Below, in pieces: positions 1 through 6,182 of a stretch of DNA of 7,837 nucleotides. The stretch is from an uncultured Erysipelotrichales bacterium (GTDB lineage: Bacteria > Bacillota_I > Bacilli_A > Erysipelotrichales > Coprobacillaceae): contig CAKVJS010000045.1 in NCBI GenBank assembly GCA_934754755.1, forward strand, positions 1-7,837. Reading direction: 5' to 3'. A program made the translations under genes and the position numbers. Each line of letters begins with the position of its first letter. The first letter of the stretch is position 1. The notes beneath the pieces were generated by a model. That model saw only the letters and a list, made by a program, of their open reading frames with translations, did no database searches and was not told the DNA's origin.

Positions 1-15
1 TTTACAAAAGCAGTC

Positions 16-33
16 ACACCGGAAAGACGGTGT
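16..33. other. GC-rich hairpin in the noncoding end region
   Basis: ACACCG (16-21) pairs with CGGTGT (28-33) around a 6-base loop. On the plus strand it is followed by an interrupted T-rich stretch (34-53), on the minus strand by GACTGCTTTTG. It could be a weak terminator for a plus-strand gene ending left of the window, or an attenuator in the leader of a minus-strand gene starting there. The neighbouring gene is not visible, so the choice cannot be made. Confidence 0.35.
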
Positions 34-70
34 TAATATTTGATTATTTTTGGGACATTTTCAATATCGG

Positions 71-99
71 TTGACACTTATCAGCCATATACTTATGAT
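71..99 (+). promoter_or_regulatory. Near-consensus sigma-A promoter facing the plus strand
   Basis: TTGACA at 71-76 is a perfect -35 box. After exactly 17 bases comes TATGAT at 94-99, one mismatch from the TATAAT -10 consensus. Transcription would start near 106 and run toward the 3' end of rplQ, against the ribosomal operon. No open reading frame with a ribosome binding site follows. The motifs are seen; activity is inference, since such matches can also arise by chance in AT-rich DNA. Confidence 0.45.
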
Positions 100-105
100 T
101 GATAA
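78..105. promoter_or_regulatory. Imperfect 28-bp dyad overlapping the plus-strand promoter (operator candidate)
   Basis: Two 12-base arms, 78-89 and 94-105, face each other around a 4-base centre. TTATCA (78-83) pairs with TGATAA (100-105), and CATA (86-89) with TATG (94-97); only two inner positions on each arm fail to match. The dyad covers the promoter spacer and the whole -10 box, where a repressor dimer could block polymerase. No known regulator is recognised from it, and the base composition makes a chance origin possible. Confidence 0.3.
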
Positions 106-165
106 AATAACAAGTACGTGTCATAGTTATTTAAGTATACCAAAAAAAGCATATGAAAAGGCAAG

Positions 166-174
166 ATTATAACA
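166..174 (-). promoter_or_regulatory. Possible extended -10 promoter facing the minus strand
   Basis: The minus strand reads TGTTATAAT, a perfect -10 box with the TG of an extended -10 element. No good -35 box lies 16-18 bases upstream (the 17-spacer candidate is AAGCAA). It would start transcription near 160, running to position 1 and beyond, and could serve the next minus-strand gene outside the window after the operon terminator. A second weaker box, TATACT, lies at 134-139 on the same strand. Confidence 0.25.
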
Positions 175-217
175 AATAAATCAAATGATTGCTTTATTTC
201 TCATAATCCAATGATAC

Positions 218-256
218 AAAAAAACACCCAAGCTTATGCTAGTTAGGGTGCTTTTT
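218..256 (-). terminator. Rho-independent terminator of the ribosomal operon, possibly bidirectional
   Basis: On the minus strand an A-tract is followed by GCACCC (251-246), a 16-base loop region and GGGTG (229-225), then seven T (224-218). The five GC-rich pairs are extended by one G-T wobble and five A-T pairs. Inside the loop AGC and GCT can pair around ATAA. It starts 12 bases after the rplQ stop, the place expected for the operon end. Read on the plus strand, the same hairpin is followed by CTTTTT, so it may also stop transcription from the other side, though more weakly because the wobble becomes an A-C mismatch. Confidence 0.85.
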
Positions 257-267
257 AGTATTTACAC

Positions 268-633
268 TTATTTCACTAATGAAATGATAGCCATTGGGGC
301 ATTATCCCCTCTACGGTTATATGTTTTTAGGATTCGTGTATACCCACCATTAATATCATTATATTTAGGGGCAACATCATCAAACAAGGTTTGTACAGCT
401 GTTTTTCCAGTTGTTTCGTTCACAACTTTATGTAACGATGCGACAGCTTGTCTTCTGGCATGTAAATCACCACGTTTACCTAAAGTAATTAATTCTTCGA
501 CTACAGAACGAACCTCTTTTGCTCGTGTTTCTGTTGTTTCAATTTTACCATTCATAATGAGTTCTGTTGCTAAACTGCGTAACATCGATTTTCTAATATC
601 TGATGTCCGTCCTAATTTCCTGTTTTTAGCCAT
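268..633 (-). CDS. rplQ: Large ribosomal subunit protein L17 (bL17)
   Basis: Encodes 121 residues, the normal length for Bacillota. L17 lies near the peptide exit tunnel of the 50S subunit. [17 protein letters not shown] at residues 3-19, the [10 protein letters not shown] stretch at 34-43, GGYTRI at 96-101 and RRGDNAPMA at 107-115 are family signatures. The ATG follows AAGGAG by about 10 bases, slightly longer than at its neighbours. It is the last gene of the operon: the TAA stop is 12 bases before a strong terminator. The ECF-transporter genes that follow rplQ in Bacillus subtilis do not appear in the 267 bases downstream. Confidence 0.98.
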   Translation of the reverse strand: MAKNRKLGRTSDIRKSMLRSLATELIMNGKIETTETRAKEVRSVVEELITLGKRGDLHARRQAVASLHKVVNETTGKTAVQTLFDDVAPKYNDINGGYTRILKTYNRRGDNAPMAIISLVK

Positions 634-660
634 GCGTATCGTACTCCTTTCCGCATTGAA

Positions 661-1605
661 TTAGTCCATAGGTTTAAATCCTAATTTCAATTCAATTAAT
701 TTTTCCTTTACTTCTTTTAATGATTTCTTTCCTAAGTTACGAACTTTAATCATATCGTCTTCCGATTTGGCTGCCAAATCTTGTACTGTCTGAATACCAG
801 CCCGTTTTAAGCAATTATAAGAACGTACTGATAAATCTAATTCTTCAATTGTCATTCCTAATACTTTATTACTTGTGTCAATTTGTGCTTCTGACATAAC
901 TTCCATGTTCATCGCTACATCGGTTAATTGAACAAACATATTAAGATGTTCGACTAAGATTTTAGATGCTAGGGAAATTGCATCAAATGGCTTTAAGGAA
1001 CCATTTGTTTCAATTTCTAAGGTAAGTTGATCGTATTTTGCACTTTCCCCAACGCGTGTTGGTTCTACTTCATAGGATACTTTTTCAATCGGCGAATAAA
1101 TAGAATCCGTTGGAATTACACCAATGGTTACGATATCCTTTTTGTTTTGATCTGCACTTACATATCCTCGGTCTTTTTTTGCATATAATTCCATATATAA
1201 GTGAGCACCTTCTGAAACATGTGCAATTACTAAATCATTTGATATCATCGTAACATCTGATGGACATTGAATATCTGCTCCCGTTACAGTAGCTGGCCCA
1301 TGCACATCAATATGCATAGTAACCGATTCTTCACTATCTACATCAAATACTAACTTCTTAAGATTTAATATAATTCCGGTAACATCTTCATATATCCCAT
1401 TGATAGTTGAGAACTCATGAATTGCACCTTGAATTCTTACAGCATAAACAGCAGATCCAGGTAATGAAGACAATAATACTCTTCTAAGAGCATTTCCTAA
1501 CGTTGTTCCAAATCCTCTTTCTAGCGGTTCAACAATGATCTTGCCATAATTATTGGATTCATCATAACTATCGATTTTAAAATTAGCTTTTTCAAATTTA
1601 TGCAT
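661..1605 (-). CDS. rpoA: DNA-directed RNA polymerase alpha subunit
   Basis: Encodes 314 residues from the ATG at 1603-1605, the same length as the Bacillus subtilis protein. Two alpha subunits form the scaffold on which beta and beta' assemble. The N-terminal domain (about 1-230) includes [18 protein letters not shown] at 25-42, the dimerisation and assembly region. A short linker leads to the C-terminal domain (about 248-314), which binds promoter UP elements and activators. Arg261, Asn290, Gly292, Lys294 and Ser295 match the E. coli DNA-contacting residues 265, 294, 296, 298 and 299, so UP-element binding should be intact. Starts at 1608 or 1620 are possible by frame but less well placed relative to the ribosome binding site. 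It ends with TAA 27 bases before rplQ. Confidence 0.97.
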   Translation of the reverse strand: MHKFEKANFKIDSYDESNNYGKIIVEPLERGFGTTLGNALRRVLLSSLPGSAVYAVRIQGAIHEFSTINGIYEDVTGIILNLKKLVFDVDSEESVTMHIDVHGPATVTGADIQCPSDVTMISNDLVIAHVSEGAHLYMELYAKKDRGYVSADQNKKDIVTIGVIPTDSIYSPIEKVSYEVEPTRVGESAKYDQLTLEIETNGSLKPFDAISLASKILVEHLNMFVQLTDVAMNMEVMSEAQIDTSNKVLGMTIEELDLSVRSYNCLKRAGIQTVQDLAAKSEDDMIKVRNLGKKSLKEVKEKLIELKLGFKPMD

Positions 1606-1610
1606 CATTT

Positions 1611-1617
1611 CCCTCCT
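1611..1617 (-). promoter_or_regulatory. rpoA ribosome binding site
   Basis: The minus strand reads AGGAGGG here. Two ATG codons follow back to back, at 1606-1608 and 1603-1605. From GGAGG the first is only 3 bases away and the second 6 bases, so the second is the better start. A GTG at 1618-1620 lies upstream of the site and cannot use it. Confidence 0.7.
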
Positions 1618-1645
1618 CACTAGGAATTATTTTTTAGTAGCTATA

Positions 1646-2038
1646 CTATCCACGAGGACGTTTTGGTGGACGACATCCATTATGAGGAATAGGAGTGACA
1701 TCATTAATCGCTGTTACTTCTAATCCTGCTGCTTGCAATGCTCTTACGGCTGCTTCACGTCCTGGCCCTGGCCCCTTTACGTTTACTTCTACCGTTTTAA
1801 CACCATGTTCAATAGACGCTTTAGCAGCGGCTTCCGATGCCATTTGTGCAGCGAATGGTGTAGATTTCTTAGAACCTTTAAAACCAAGAGCACCAGCACT
1901 AGACCATGTTAAAACATTGCCATGTTCATCACTTATCGTAATAATAGTATTATTGAAAGTTGAATGCACATGTGCTACACCTTTTGCGATATTCTTCTTG
2001 ACACGTCGTTTACCACGTGTTTGTCTAACTTTTGCCAT
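1646..2038 (-). CDS. rpsK: Small ribosomal subunit protein S11 (uS11)
   Basis: Encodes 130 residues, typical for S11, which lies on the 30S platform and contacts the 3' end of 16S rRNA and mRNA near the E site. [12 protein letters not shown] at residues 23-34, KGPGPGR at 88-94 and the C-terminal [11 protein letters not shown] at 120-130 are family signatures. The last residues read KRPRG where many relatives end in KRRRV, a small variation. An AGGAGG site precedes the ATG. The gap to rpoA is 40 bases, the widest inside the operon; apart from a 5-bp inverted repeat I see no promoter or terminator in it. Confidence 0.98.
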   Translation of the reverse strand: MAKVRQTRGKRRVKKNIAKGVAHVHSTFNNTIITISDEHGNVLTWSSAGALGFKGSKKSTPFAAQMASEAAAKASIEHGVKTVEVNVKGPGPGREAAVRALQAAGLEVTAINDVTPIPHNGCRPPKRPRG

Positions 2039-2054
2039 TATCTCAACCTCCTAT

Positions 2055-2420
2055 CTATTTTTTCTTACCTGCGATTGGTTTTGCTTTTCCCTTACGAGTA
2101 CGAGCATTTGTCTTTGTTTTTTGTCCACGAACGGGTAATCCTTTACGATGGCGAATTCCACGGTAGCTTCCAATTTCCATTAAACGTTTAATGTTTAGGG
2201 CCACTTCACGACGAAGATCCCCTTCTACTTTATATTTTTCAATTTCTTTTCTGATTTTTGTAACTTCATCTTCTGTTAAATCTTTAACTCTTATGTCTTC
2301 ACTAATACCTGCATTTTTTAAAATTTCTTTTGCTCTAGGTTTATTAATTCCGTATACATACGTTAAAGATATAACAACACGCTTATCACGTGGTATATCA
2401 ACTCCAGCAATACGAGCCAT
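2055..2420 (-). CDS. rpsM: Small ribosomal subunit protein S13 (uS13)
   Basis: Encodes 121 residues, the usual length. S13 sits in the head of the 30S subunit, forms intersubunit bridges with the 50S central protuberance, and its C-terminal tail reaches the P-site t[18 protein letters not shown] at the N-terminus, the helix-two-turn-helix region at about 15-60, and the signature [17 protein letters not shown] at 84-100 identify it. The tail from residue 101 is Lys/Arg-rich, as expected. An AGGAGG site precedes the ATG. It ends with TAG 16 bases before rpsK. Confidence 0.98.
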   Translation of the reverse strand: MARIAGVDIPRDKRVVISLTYVYGINKPRAKEILKNAGISEDIRVKDLTEDEVTKIRKEIEKYKVEGDLRREVALNIKRLMEIGSYRGIRHRKGLPVRGQKTKTNARTRKGKAKPIAGKKK

Positions 2421-2435
2421 ATATTTTCCTCCTAA

Positions 2436-2549
2436 TTAACCTTGTCTTTGTTTGTGTTTTGGGTTTTCACAGATTACCATTACTCGCCCTTTTCGTTTGA
2501 TAATTCTGCATTTATCACACATTGGTTTTACAGATGGTCTTACTTTCAT
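2436..2549 (-). CDS. rpmJ: Large ribosomal subunit protein L36 (bL36), zinc-binding form
   Basis: A 37-codon gene read directly from the sequence. The protein starts [14 protein letters not shown] and ends [10 protein letters not shown]36 is the smallest 50S protein and packs against 23S rRNA. Cys11, Cys14, Cys27 and His32 form the intact zinc ribbon of the C-plus form, as opposed to the zinc-free paralogue that some bacteria use under zinc shortage. A strong AAGGAGGT site lies 6 bases before the ATG at 2547-2549. The gap after infA is 33 bases, and the TAA stop is 15 bases before rpsM. The infA-rpmJ-rpsM order is the standard one. Confidence 0.97.
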   Translation of the reverse strand: MKVRPSVKPMCDKCRIIKRKGRVMVICENPKHKQRQG

Positions 2550-2582
2550 AATTCTACCTCCTTCGGGAAGATTATCTATCTA

Positions 2583-2804
2583 TCATTTGTGTCTAAACGT
2601 TATACGCCCACGTGTTAAATCGTATGGAGAGATTTCTACAGTAACCCTATCCCCCGGTAAAATGCGAATGTAGTGCATACGGATTTTACCAGAAACGTGA
2701 GCTAGGATTTCTACTCCATTTTCCAACGCTACCTTAAACATAGCATTTGGTAATGTCTCTAATACAGTAGCCTCCACTTCAATAACATCATCTTTTTTTG
2801 CCAT
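2583..2804 (-). CDS. infA: Translation initiation factor IF-1
   Basis: Encodes 73 residues (the family is usually 71-73). IF-1 is a single S1-like OB-fold protein that binds the 30S A site and works with IF-2 and IF-3 to select the start codon. [13 protein letters not shown] at residues 2-14, [19 protein letters not shown] at 36-54 and [13 protein letters not shown] at 59-71 match the family closely. The AAGGAG site is 8 bases before the ATG, and its first A is the last base of the map stop TAA. It is the only complete gene here that stops with TGA, and an in-frame TAG follows at once. No KOW-domain gene lies between map and infA, unlike Bacillus subtilis. Confidence 0.98.
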   Translation of the reverse strand: MAKKDDVIEVEATVLETLPNAMFKVALENGVEILAHVSGKIRMHYIRILPGDRVTVEISPYDLTRGRITFRHK

Positions 2805-2816
2805 CGATCCATCTCC

Positions 2817-3563
2817 TTATAATTTTGTAAGTATTTCATAGCCATCATCGGTAATGACAATCGTATGTTCAAAATGTGCTGCCAAAGAATGATCCTTTGT
2901 GACAACTGTCCATCCGTCATCCAGCACCTCTGTTTCACAGCCACCAAGATGTGCCATGGGTTCAATCGCTACTGTCATACCGGCTTTCAGCCTTGGTCCC
3001 TTACCTGGCTTACCATAATTTGGTATCGCCGGTTCTTCGTGTACATCGGTACCAATTCCATGTCCCGTGTAATCCTTAGGGGTTGTGCAGTGATGTTCTG
3101 TTAAGTAGGTCTCAATTGCATGGGATATATCCGATAAACGATTCCCTGGTTTTACCTGTGCTAACCCCGCAAACAGGGACTTTTCACAAGTCTCCATTAA
3201 GTACTTAGCTTCCTCACTAATCGTACCAACAGCATAAGACCAAGCACTATCTCCATGGTAGCCTTTATAACAGGCGCCCACATCAACCGAAATAATATCA
3301 CCATCTTTTAATACCACATCACTAGGTATGCCATGTACTACTTCATCATTAATAGAAGTACAAACACTATTAGGAAAGCCATATAAATGTAAAAACGAAG
3401 GAGTCGCATGATTCTCTCGAATGACAGCTTCACTTATTGCATCTATTTCCTTAGTGGTAATACCTGGCACGATAACATCTTTTAGCCTGTCATGAACCAG
3501 GGCTACAATACGTCCAGCTTCTTTCATTAATTCTATTTCTCTTTGATCCTTCGTTATTATCAT
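2817..3563 (-). CDS. map: Methionine aminopeptidase, type I
   Basis: Encodes 248 residues, the normal length of a short type I enzyme. It removes the initiator methionine from new proteins whose second residue is small, after deformylation. The five metal ligands of the family are visible: Asp94, Asp105, His168, Glu201 and Glu232. The likely catalytic histidines are His77 and His175. There is no N-terminal zinc-finger or SH3-like extension. Cys68 lies in CTSINDEVVHG, a conserved segment at the substrate pocket. The ATG follows the adk stop with zero gap. The TAA stop overlaps the infA Shine-Dalgarno site. Placing map among ribosomal genes is standard and fits its job at the ribosome exit. Confidence 0.98.
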   Translation of the reverse strand: MIITKDQREIELMKEAGRIVALVHDRLKDVIVPGITTKEIDAISEAVIRENHATPSFLHLYGFPNSVCTSINDEVVHGIPSDVVLKDGDIISVDVGACYKGYHGDSAWSYAVGTISEEAKYLMETCEKSLFAGLAQVKPGNRLSDISHAIETYLTEHHCTTPKDYTGHGIGTDVHEEPAIPNYGKPGKGPRLKAGMTVAIEPMAHLGGCETEVLDDGWTVVTKDHSLAAHFEHTIVITDDGYEILTKL

Positions 3564-4211
3564 CTATTTACCCTCCAATCTACTCTTTATTTCATTAAAG
3601 ACATCTTCCATCGATTGATCACCATTGATGTTTGTAATCATACCTTTCATCGTGTAGTAATCAATTAGTGGTTCTGTCTGTTTTTTGTAGGTATCCAGTC
3701 GCACTTGGATAGCCTCATCGGTTTCATCGGTACGTTGATAAAGTTCTCCCTTACACCTATCACATGTATTTTCCTGTATTGGTGGATTAAAAACTAAATG
3801 ATAGGTAGCACCACAAGATTTACAAGTTCGCCGACTCGTAAGACGTTTCTGTAGGATAGAAAAATCCACTTGTAAATTTAATACAGCATCAATCGTAAAG
3901 TCAAACTGTTTGCTGATGCTTTCTAACTCTCTTGCTTGGATGATCGTCCTTGGAAAGCCATCTAAGATAAACCCATTAGGGAAGGTATGTTCCTTTAAAT
4001 AGTCACGTACCATAGCAATTGTATAATCATCGGGCACTAAATGGCCAAATTCTATAAAATACTTAGCTATAATTCCATATTTGGTTTGTTCCTTTAATGC
4101 TTTTCTGAATATATCCCCTGTTGAAATATGGGCACACCCATACTCTTTGACCAAATTACTGGCTTGGGTTCCTTTACCAGCGCCAGGTGGTCCCATTAAA
4201 ATAATATTCAT
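3564..4211 (-). CDS. adk: Adenylate kinase, zinc-LID type
   Basis: Encodes 215 residues from the ATG at 4209-4211. It catalyses ATP + AMP = 2 ADP in the cytoplasm, balancing adenine nucleotides. The P-loop is GPPGAGKGT at residues 7-15; the AMP-binding parts include STGD at 30-33, Arg36 and DGFPRT at 84-89. The LID domain (about 125-163) carries Cys130, Cys133, Cys150 and Cys153, the four-Cys zinc site known from Gram-positive adenylate kinases. A longer reading frame reaches back to 4247, but it overlaps the secY end and lacks a ribosome binding site. The gene follows secY by 16 bases, and its TAG stop directly abuts the map ATG. Confidence 0.97.
   Translation of the reverse strand: MNIILMGPPGAGKGTQASNLVKEYGCAHISTGDIFRKALKEQTKYGIIAKYFIEFGHLVPDDYTIAMVRDYLKEHTFPNGFILDGFPRTIIQARELESISKQFDFTIDAVLNLQVDFSILQKRLTSRRTCKSCGATYHLVFNPPIQENTCDRCKGELYQRTDETDEAIQVRLDTYKKQTEPLIDYYTMKGMITNINGDQSMEDVFNEIKSRLEGK
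3571..3576 (-). promoter_or_regulatory. map ribosome binding site inside the adk 3' end
   Basis: The minus strand reads GGAGGG within the adk codons just before the Lys-stop end, 7 bases before the map ATG. Because the adk TAG and map ATG touch with no gap, map translation is probably coupled to adk termination. The arrangement is seen; coupling is inferred. Confidence 0.75.
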
Positions 4212-4215
4212 ACTA

Positions 4216-4221
4216 CTCCTT
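4216..4221 (-). promoter_or_regulatory. adk ribosome binding site
   Basis: The minus strand has AAGGAG four bases before the ATG at 4209-4211, in the 16-base gap after secY. It supports this ATG over the in-frame ATG 36 bases upstream, which would put twelve residues unrelated to adenylate kinases ahead of the P-loop and would overlap secY. Confidence 0.8.
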
Positions 4222-4227
4222 CTTTCA

Positions 4228-5529
4228 CTACCGGCGAATATATCCATGATACTCTTTTCTGGTCATATATGTTTTAATTTGTTTTACAGTTTCTAAGGCA
4301 ACACCCGTAATAATGATCAATCCTGTTCCTCCTAGTGATAAGGTAGCATTACTTGTTTGCGCCCATAGCACCGGTGTAATAATAGGAATGGCAGCAATGA
4401 TCGTAAGAAATAGGGTTCCTACTACCGTAATTCGATTTAATACTGTCTTAATAAAGTTTTCTGTCTCTATTCCCGTTCTAACAGCTGGGATAGATCCACC
4501 GTTTTTCTTTAAGTCGTCACTAATTTTTTTGGCATCGATTTGTAGGTTTGAATAAAAGAAAGCAAATAAAACAATCATAACCATATACAAACAGAAACCA
4601 AAAGCTTTTTGATAATTAAAGATCTCATTAATTAATTTTGTTGTATTTGTCGTTGCCATAAAACTTGTAATCGTTCTAGGAGCCGCCAAAACAGAGGATG
4701 CAAAGATGACAGGAATAACTCCTGAGCTGTTAATTTTAATTGGCATGTGGGTTTGATCTTTAGTTCGCATTGCCACATTCGAATTCGTTGCATATATAAT
4801 TGGTATTTTTCGCGTTGCCCCTTCATTGAAAACAACAAAGATCACAATAATTAGATATATAATTACGAATAATATATACCAACTAATATCACGAGTAATT
4901 AACCATGCACCTTGCTTAAAGTTAACTAATTTATTAAAAGTTGTAATAAAGCTATTTGGTAAGTTTGATACAATTCCAGTGAAAATTAGTAACGATACTC
5001 CATTACCAATTCCTTTACTAGTAATTTGATCCCCAAACCAGATGGCCAACATACTTCCTGCCATCATGATTAATACAACCTCAACATAAGATATAACACT
5101 TTGGTTCATCATAATATGGTATCCCTTGTCGAACGTGTAAGTTAATACACCTCCTTGTAAGGCTGCTAGAATTAACGTGATATAACGTGTAACCCGGTCT
5201 TTTTTCTTTTTACCAGTATTACCTTCTTTTGTCCATTGCGTTAAAACAGGAATTACATCCATAGATAATAACTCAATGATAATCGAAGATGTTATATATG
5301 GTGAAACACCGAGCGCAAATAATGAGAAGCGTTCCAGTGTTCCTCCTCCAAGCATATTCATAATACCAAAGATCCCCGATGTCGCTTCGCTGGCATTGAA
5401 TGCCCCCGTATTAACACCTGGAATTGTAATGGCTGATCCAAGGCGATATACAAATAATATACCTAAGGTAAAGACTACCTTTTGTCTCAATTCTCCCTTT
5501 TTGAAAACATTTTTTAGAAATGTGATCAC
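4228..5529 (-). CDS. secY: Protein translocase channel subunit SecY
   Basis: Encodes 433 residues, the normal length for bacterial SecY, with a GTG start. SecY forms, with SecE and SecG, the plasma-membrane channel through which SecA pushes unfolded proteins and ribosomes insert membrane proteins. About ten hydrophobic helices can be seen, near residues 17-37, 67-90, 115-132, 147-165, 175-195, 217-236, 265-285, 308-327, 366-386 and 398-415. The Gly/Met-rich stretch at about 50-63 matches the plug region. The conserved cytosolic loop Arg before TM9 is Arg351 (SIPAVRTG). A short Lys cluster at 107-110 lies in the loop before TM3. Start choice rests on the AGAGGTG site in rplO, one base of gap, and the family-like N-terminus. 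It ends with TAG. Confidence 0.98.
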   Translation of the reverse strand: MITFLKNVFKKGELRQKVVFTLGILFVYRLGSAITIPGVNTGAFNASEATSGIFGIMNMLGGGTLERFSLFALGVSPYITSSIIIELLSMDVIPVLTQWTKEGNTGKKKKDRVTRYITLILAALQGGVLTYTFDKGYHIMMNQSVISYVEVVLIMMAGSMLAIWFGDQITSKGIGNGVSLLIFTGIVSNLPNSFITTFNKLVNFKQGAWLITRDISWYILFVIIYLIIVIFVVFNEGATRKIPIIYATNSNVAMRTKDQTHMPIKINSSGVIPVIFASSVLAAPRTITSFMATTNTTKLINEIFNYQKAFGFCLYMVMIVLFAFFYSNLQIDAKKISDDLKKNGGSIPAVRTGIETENFIKTVLNRITVVGTLFLTIIAAIPIITPVLWAQTSNATLSLGGTGLIIITGVALETVKQIKTYMTRKEYHGYIRR

Positions 5530-5530
5530 C

Positions 5531-5971
5531 TTAAATCACCTCTGTTTTTCCACCTGCAGCCATAATCGCATCATGCGCAGATTTAGAGAACTTATGTGCT
5601 TTAACAGTAATTGCCTTTTCTAATGAGCCATTTCCTAAAACTTTAATTCCATCTAATTCTTTTTTAATGATACCTGCTTCCTTCAATTCTTTAGGACTTA
5701 CCGTTGCACCGGCTTCAAAAACATTTAACTGGTTAAGATTCACAACTGTATATTCTGTCCTATTATAATTCGTAAAACCACGTTTTGGTAATCGCATGAA
5801 TAGTGGTGTTTGGCCCCCTTCAAATCCTGGTTTCTTACCGCCACCAGATCTTGCATTTTGACCTTTTTGACCTCTACCTGCTGTTTTTCCCGTTCCTGAA
5901 CTTGTTCCACGTCCGACACGTTTACGTTGCTTACGTGCTCCTTCTGTGTATTGTAATTCATGTAGCTTCAT
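5531..5971 (-). CDS. rplO: Large ribosomal subunit protein L15 (uL15)
   Basis: Encodes 146 residues, the usual length. L15 is a late 50S assembly protein whose long N-terminal tail threads into 23S rRNA. The tail (residues 14-55) is rich in Gly, Arg and Lys and includes the [19 protein letters not shown] stretch from residue 20; [12 protein letters not shown] and RLPKRGF follow at about 47-66. The globular domain covers roughly 70-146. The start has an AGGAGGTG site. Its last codons (GAG GTG ATT TAA) carry the ribosome binding site for secY, whose GTG start comes one base after the stop. Confidence 0.98.
   Translation of the reverse strand: MKLHELQYTEGARKQRKRVGRGTSSGTGKTAGRGQKGQNARSGGGKKPGFEGGQTPLFMRLPKRGFTNYNRTEYTVVNLNQLNVFEAGATVSPKELKEAGIIKKELDGIKVLGNGSLEKAITVKAHKFSKSAHDAIMAAGGKTEVI
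5537..5543 (-). promoter_or_regulatory. secY ribosome binding site inside the rplO 3' end
   Basis: The minus strand reads AGAGGTG here, within the last sense codons of rplO, 7 bases before the secY GTG start. It decides the secY start and means ribosomes finishing L15 pass directly over the SecY start, so the two genes are probably translationally coupled. The site and spacing are seen; the coupling is inferred. Confidence 0.75.
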
Positions 5972-5982
5972 ATTTTCACCTC

Positions 5983-6168
5983 CTATTTTTCCTCTACAGT
6001 AACTAGGTGTTCAACAACCCTAATCATACCTAGGGTAAATGTATTGTTGGGCTTACTTACCGTTTTATTTAATTTTGTTAAGCCTAACGCTTGAAGAGTG
6101 GCACGTTGTTTTGGTAAACAACCGATCGGGCTTCGTACAAGCGTGATGTTTAGATTTTTGACCGTCAT
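5983..6168 (-). CDS. rpmD: Large ribosomal subunit protein L30 (uL30)
   Basis: Encodes 61 residues, the normal short bacterial form. The features [11 protein letters not shown] at residues 6-16, then the [10 protein letters not shown] stretch at 28-37 and the C-terminal [10 protein letters not shown] identify L30, a small protein on the 50S surface near 23S domain II. It lies between rpsE and rplO as in nearly all bacteria that keep L30. The gap after rpsE is 14 bases and contains a G-rich Shine-Dalgarno site (AGGGGG) that departs slightly from the AGGAGG seen at most neighbours. It ends with TAG. Confidence 0.97.
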   Translation of the reverse strand: MTVKNLNITLVRSPIGCLPKQRATLQALGLTKLNKTVSKPNNTFTLGMIRVVEHLVTVEEK

Positions 6169-6182
6169 ATCTTCGCGCCCCC

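Larger units (their letters stand above)
1..217. other. Noncoding stretch downstream of the operon
   Basis: No reading frame here has both a plausible length and a ribosome binding site, and no tRNA or rRNA segment is recognised. The stretch is AT-rich and holds the hairpin at 16-33, the plus-strand promoter and dyad at 71-105, the extended -10 box at 166-174 and several AT-rich inverted repeats. It separates the ribosomal operon from whatever lies beyond position 1. Confidence 0.7.
106..256 (+). ncRNA. Possible small RNA of about 150 nt, promoter to terminator
   Basis: Proposed only from a promoter at 71-99 and the plus-strand reading of the hairpin at 224-256. Between them no coding region is seen: the single ATG with a few codons (153-155) has no ribosome binding site and stops after eight codons. 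Two AT-rich inverted repeats could fold in the RNA: AAATAAC (105-111) with GTTATTT (126-132), and AAATAAA (174-180) with TTTATTT (193-199). If made, its 3' part would be complementary to the 3' untranslated end of the rplQ mRNA. No known RNA family is recognised. Confidence 0.2.

Noticed and set aside
153..179. Eight-codon plus-strand frame within the possible small RNA
   Set aside because: There is no Shine-Dalgarno site before the ATG, and short frames like this are expected by chance.
236..664. A 142-codon plus-strand frame opposite rplQ
   Set aside because: It begins inside the terminator hairpin, has no ribosome binding site, and is the reverse complement of L17 coding sequence.
1606..1620. 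GTG start for rpoA at 1618-1620
   Set aside because: The GTG lies upstream of the AGGAGGG site, so the site would be inside the gene. The ATG at 1603-1605 gives the right spacing and family length.
1635..1648. Inverted repeat TAGTA/TACTA between rpsK and rpoA
   Set aside because: The stem is five AT-rich pairs with no T-run, too weak for a terminator or attenuator.
1695..2138. A 147-codon plus-strand frame opposite rpsK and rpsM
   Set aside because: It crosses two well-supported genes in antisense and resembles no protein family that I recognise.
2580..2585. infA TGA as a recoded Trp codon (Mycoplasma-type code)
   Set aside because: An in-frame TAG follows immediately, IF-1 ends at its normal length, and conserved tryptophans in the window use TGG.
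4212..4247. Upstream start for adk adding twelve residues
   Set aside because: The extra residues precede the normal MNIILMGPPGAGKGT start of adenylate kinases, overlap the secY end, and lack the AAGGAG site that serves the ATG at 4209-4211.
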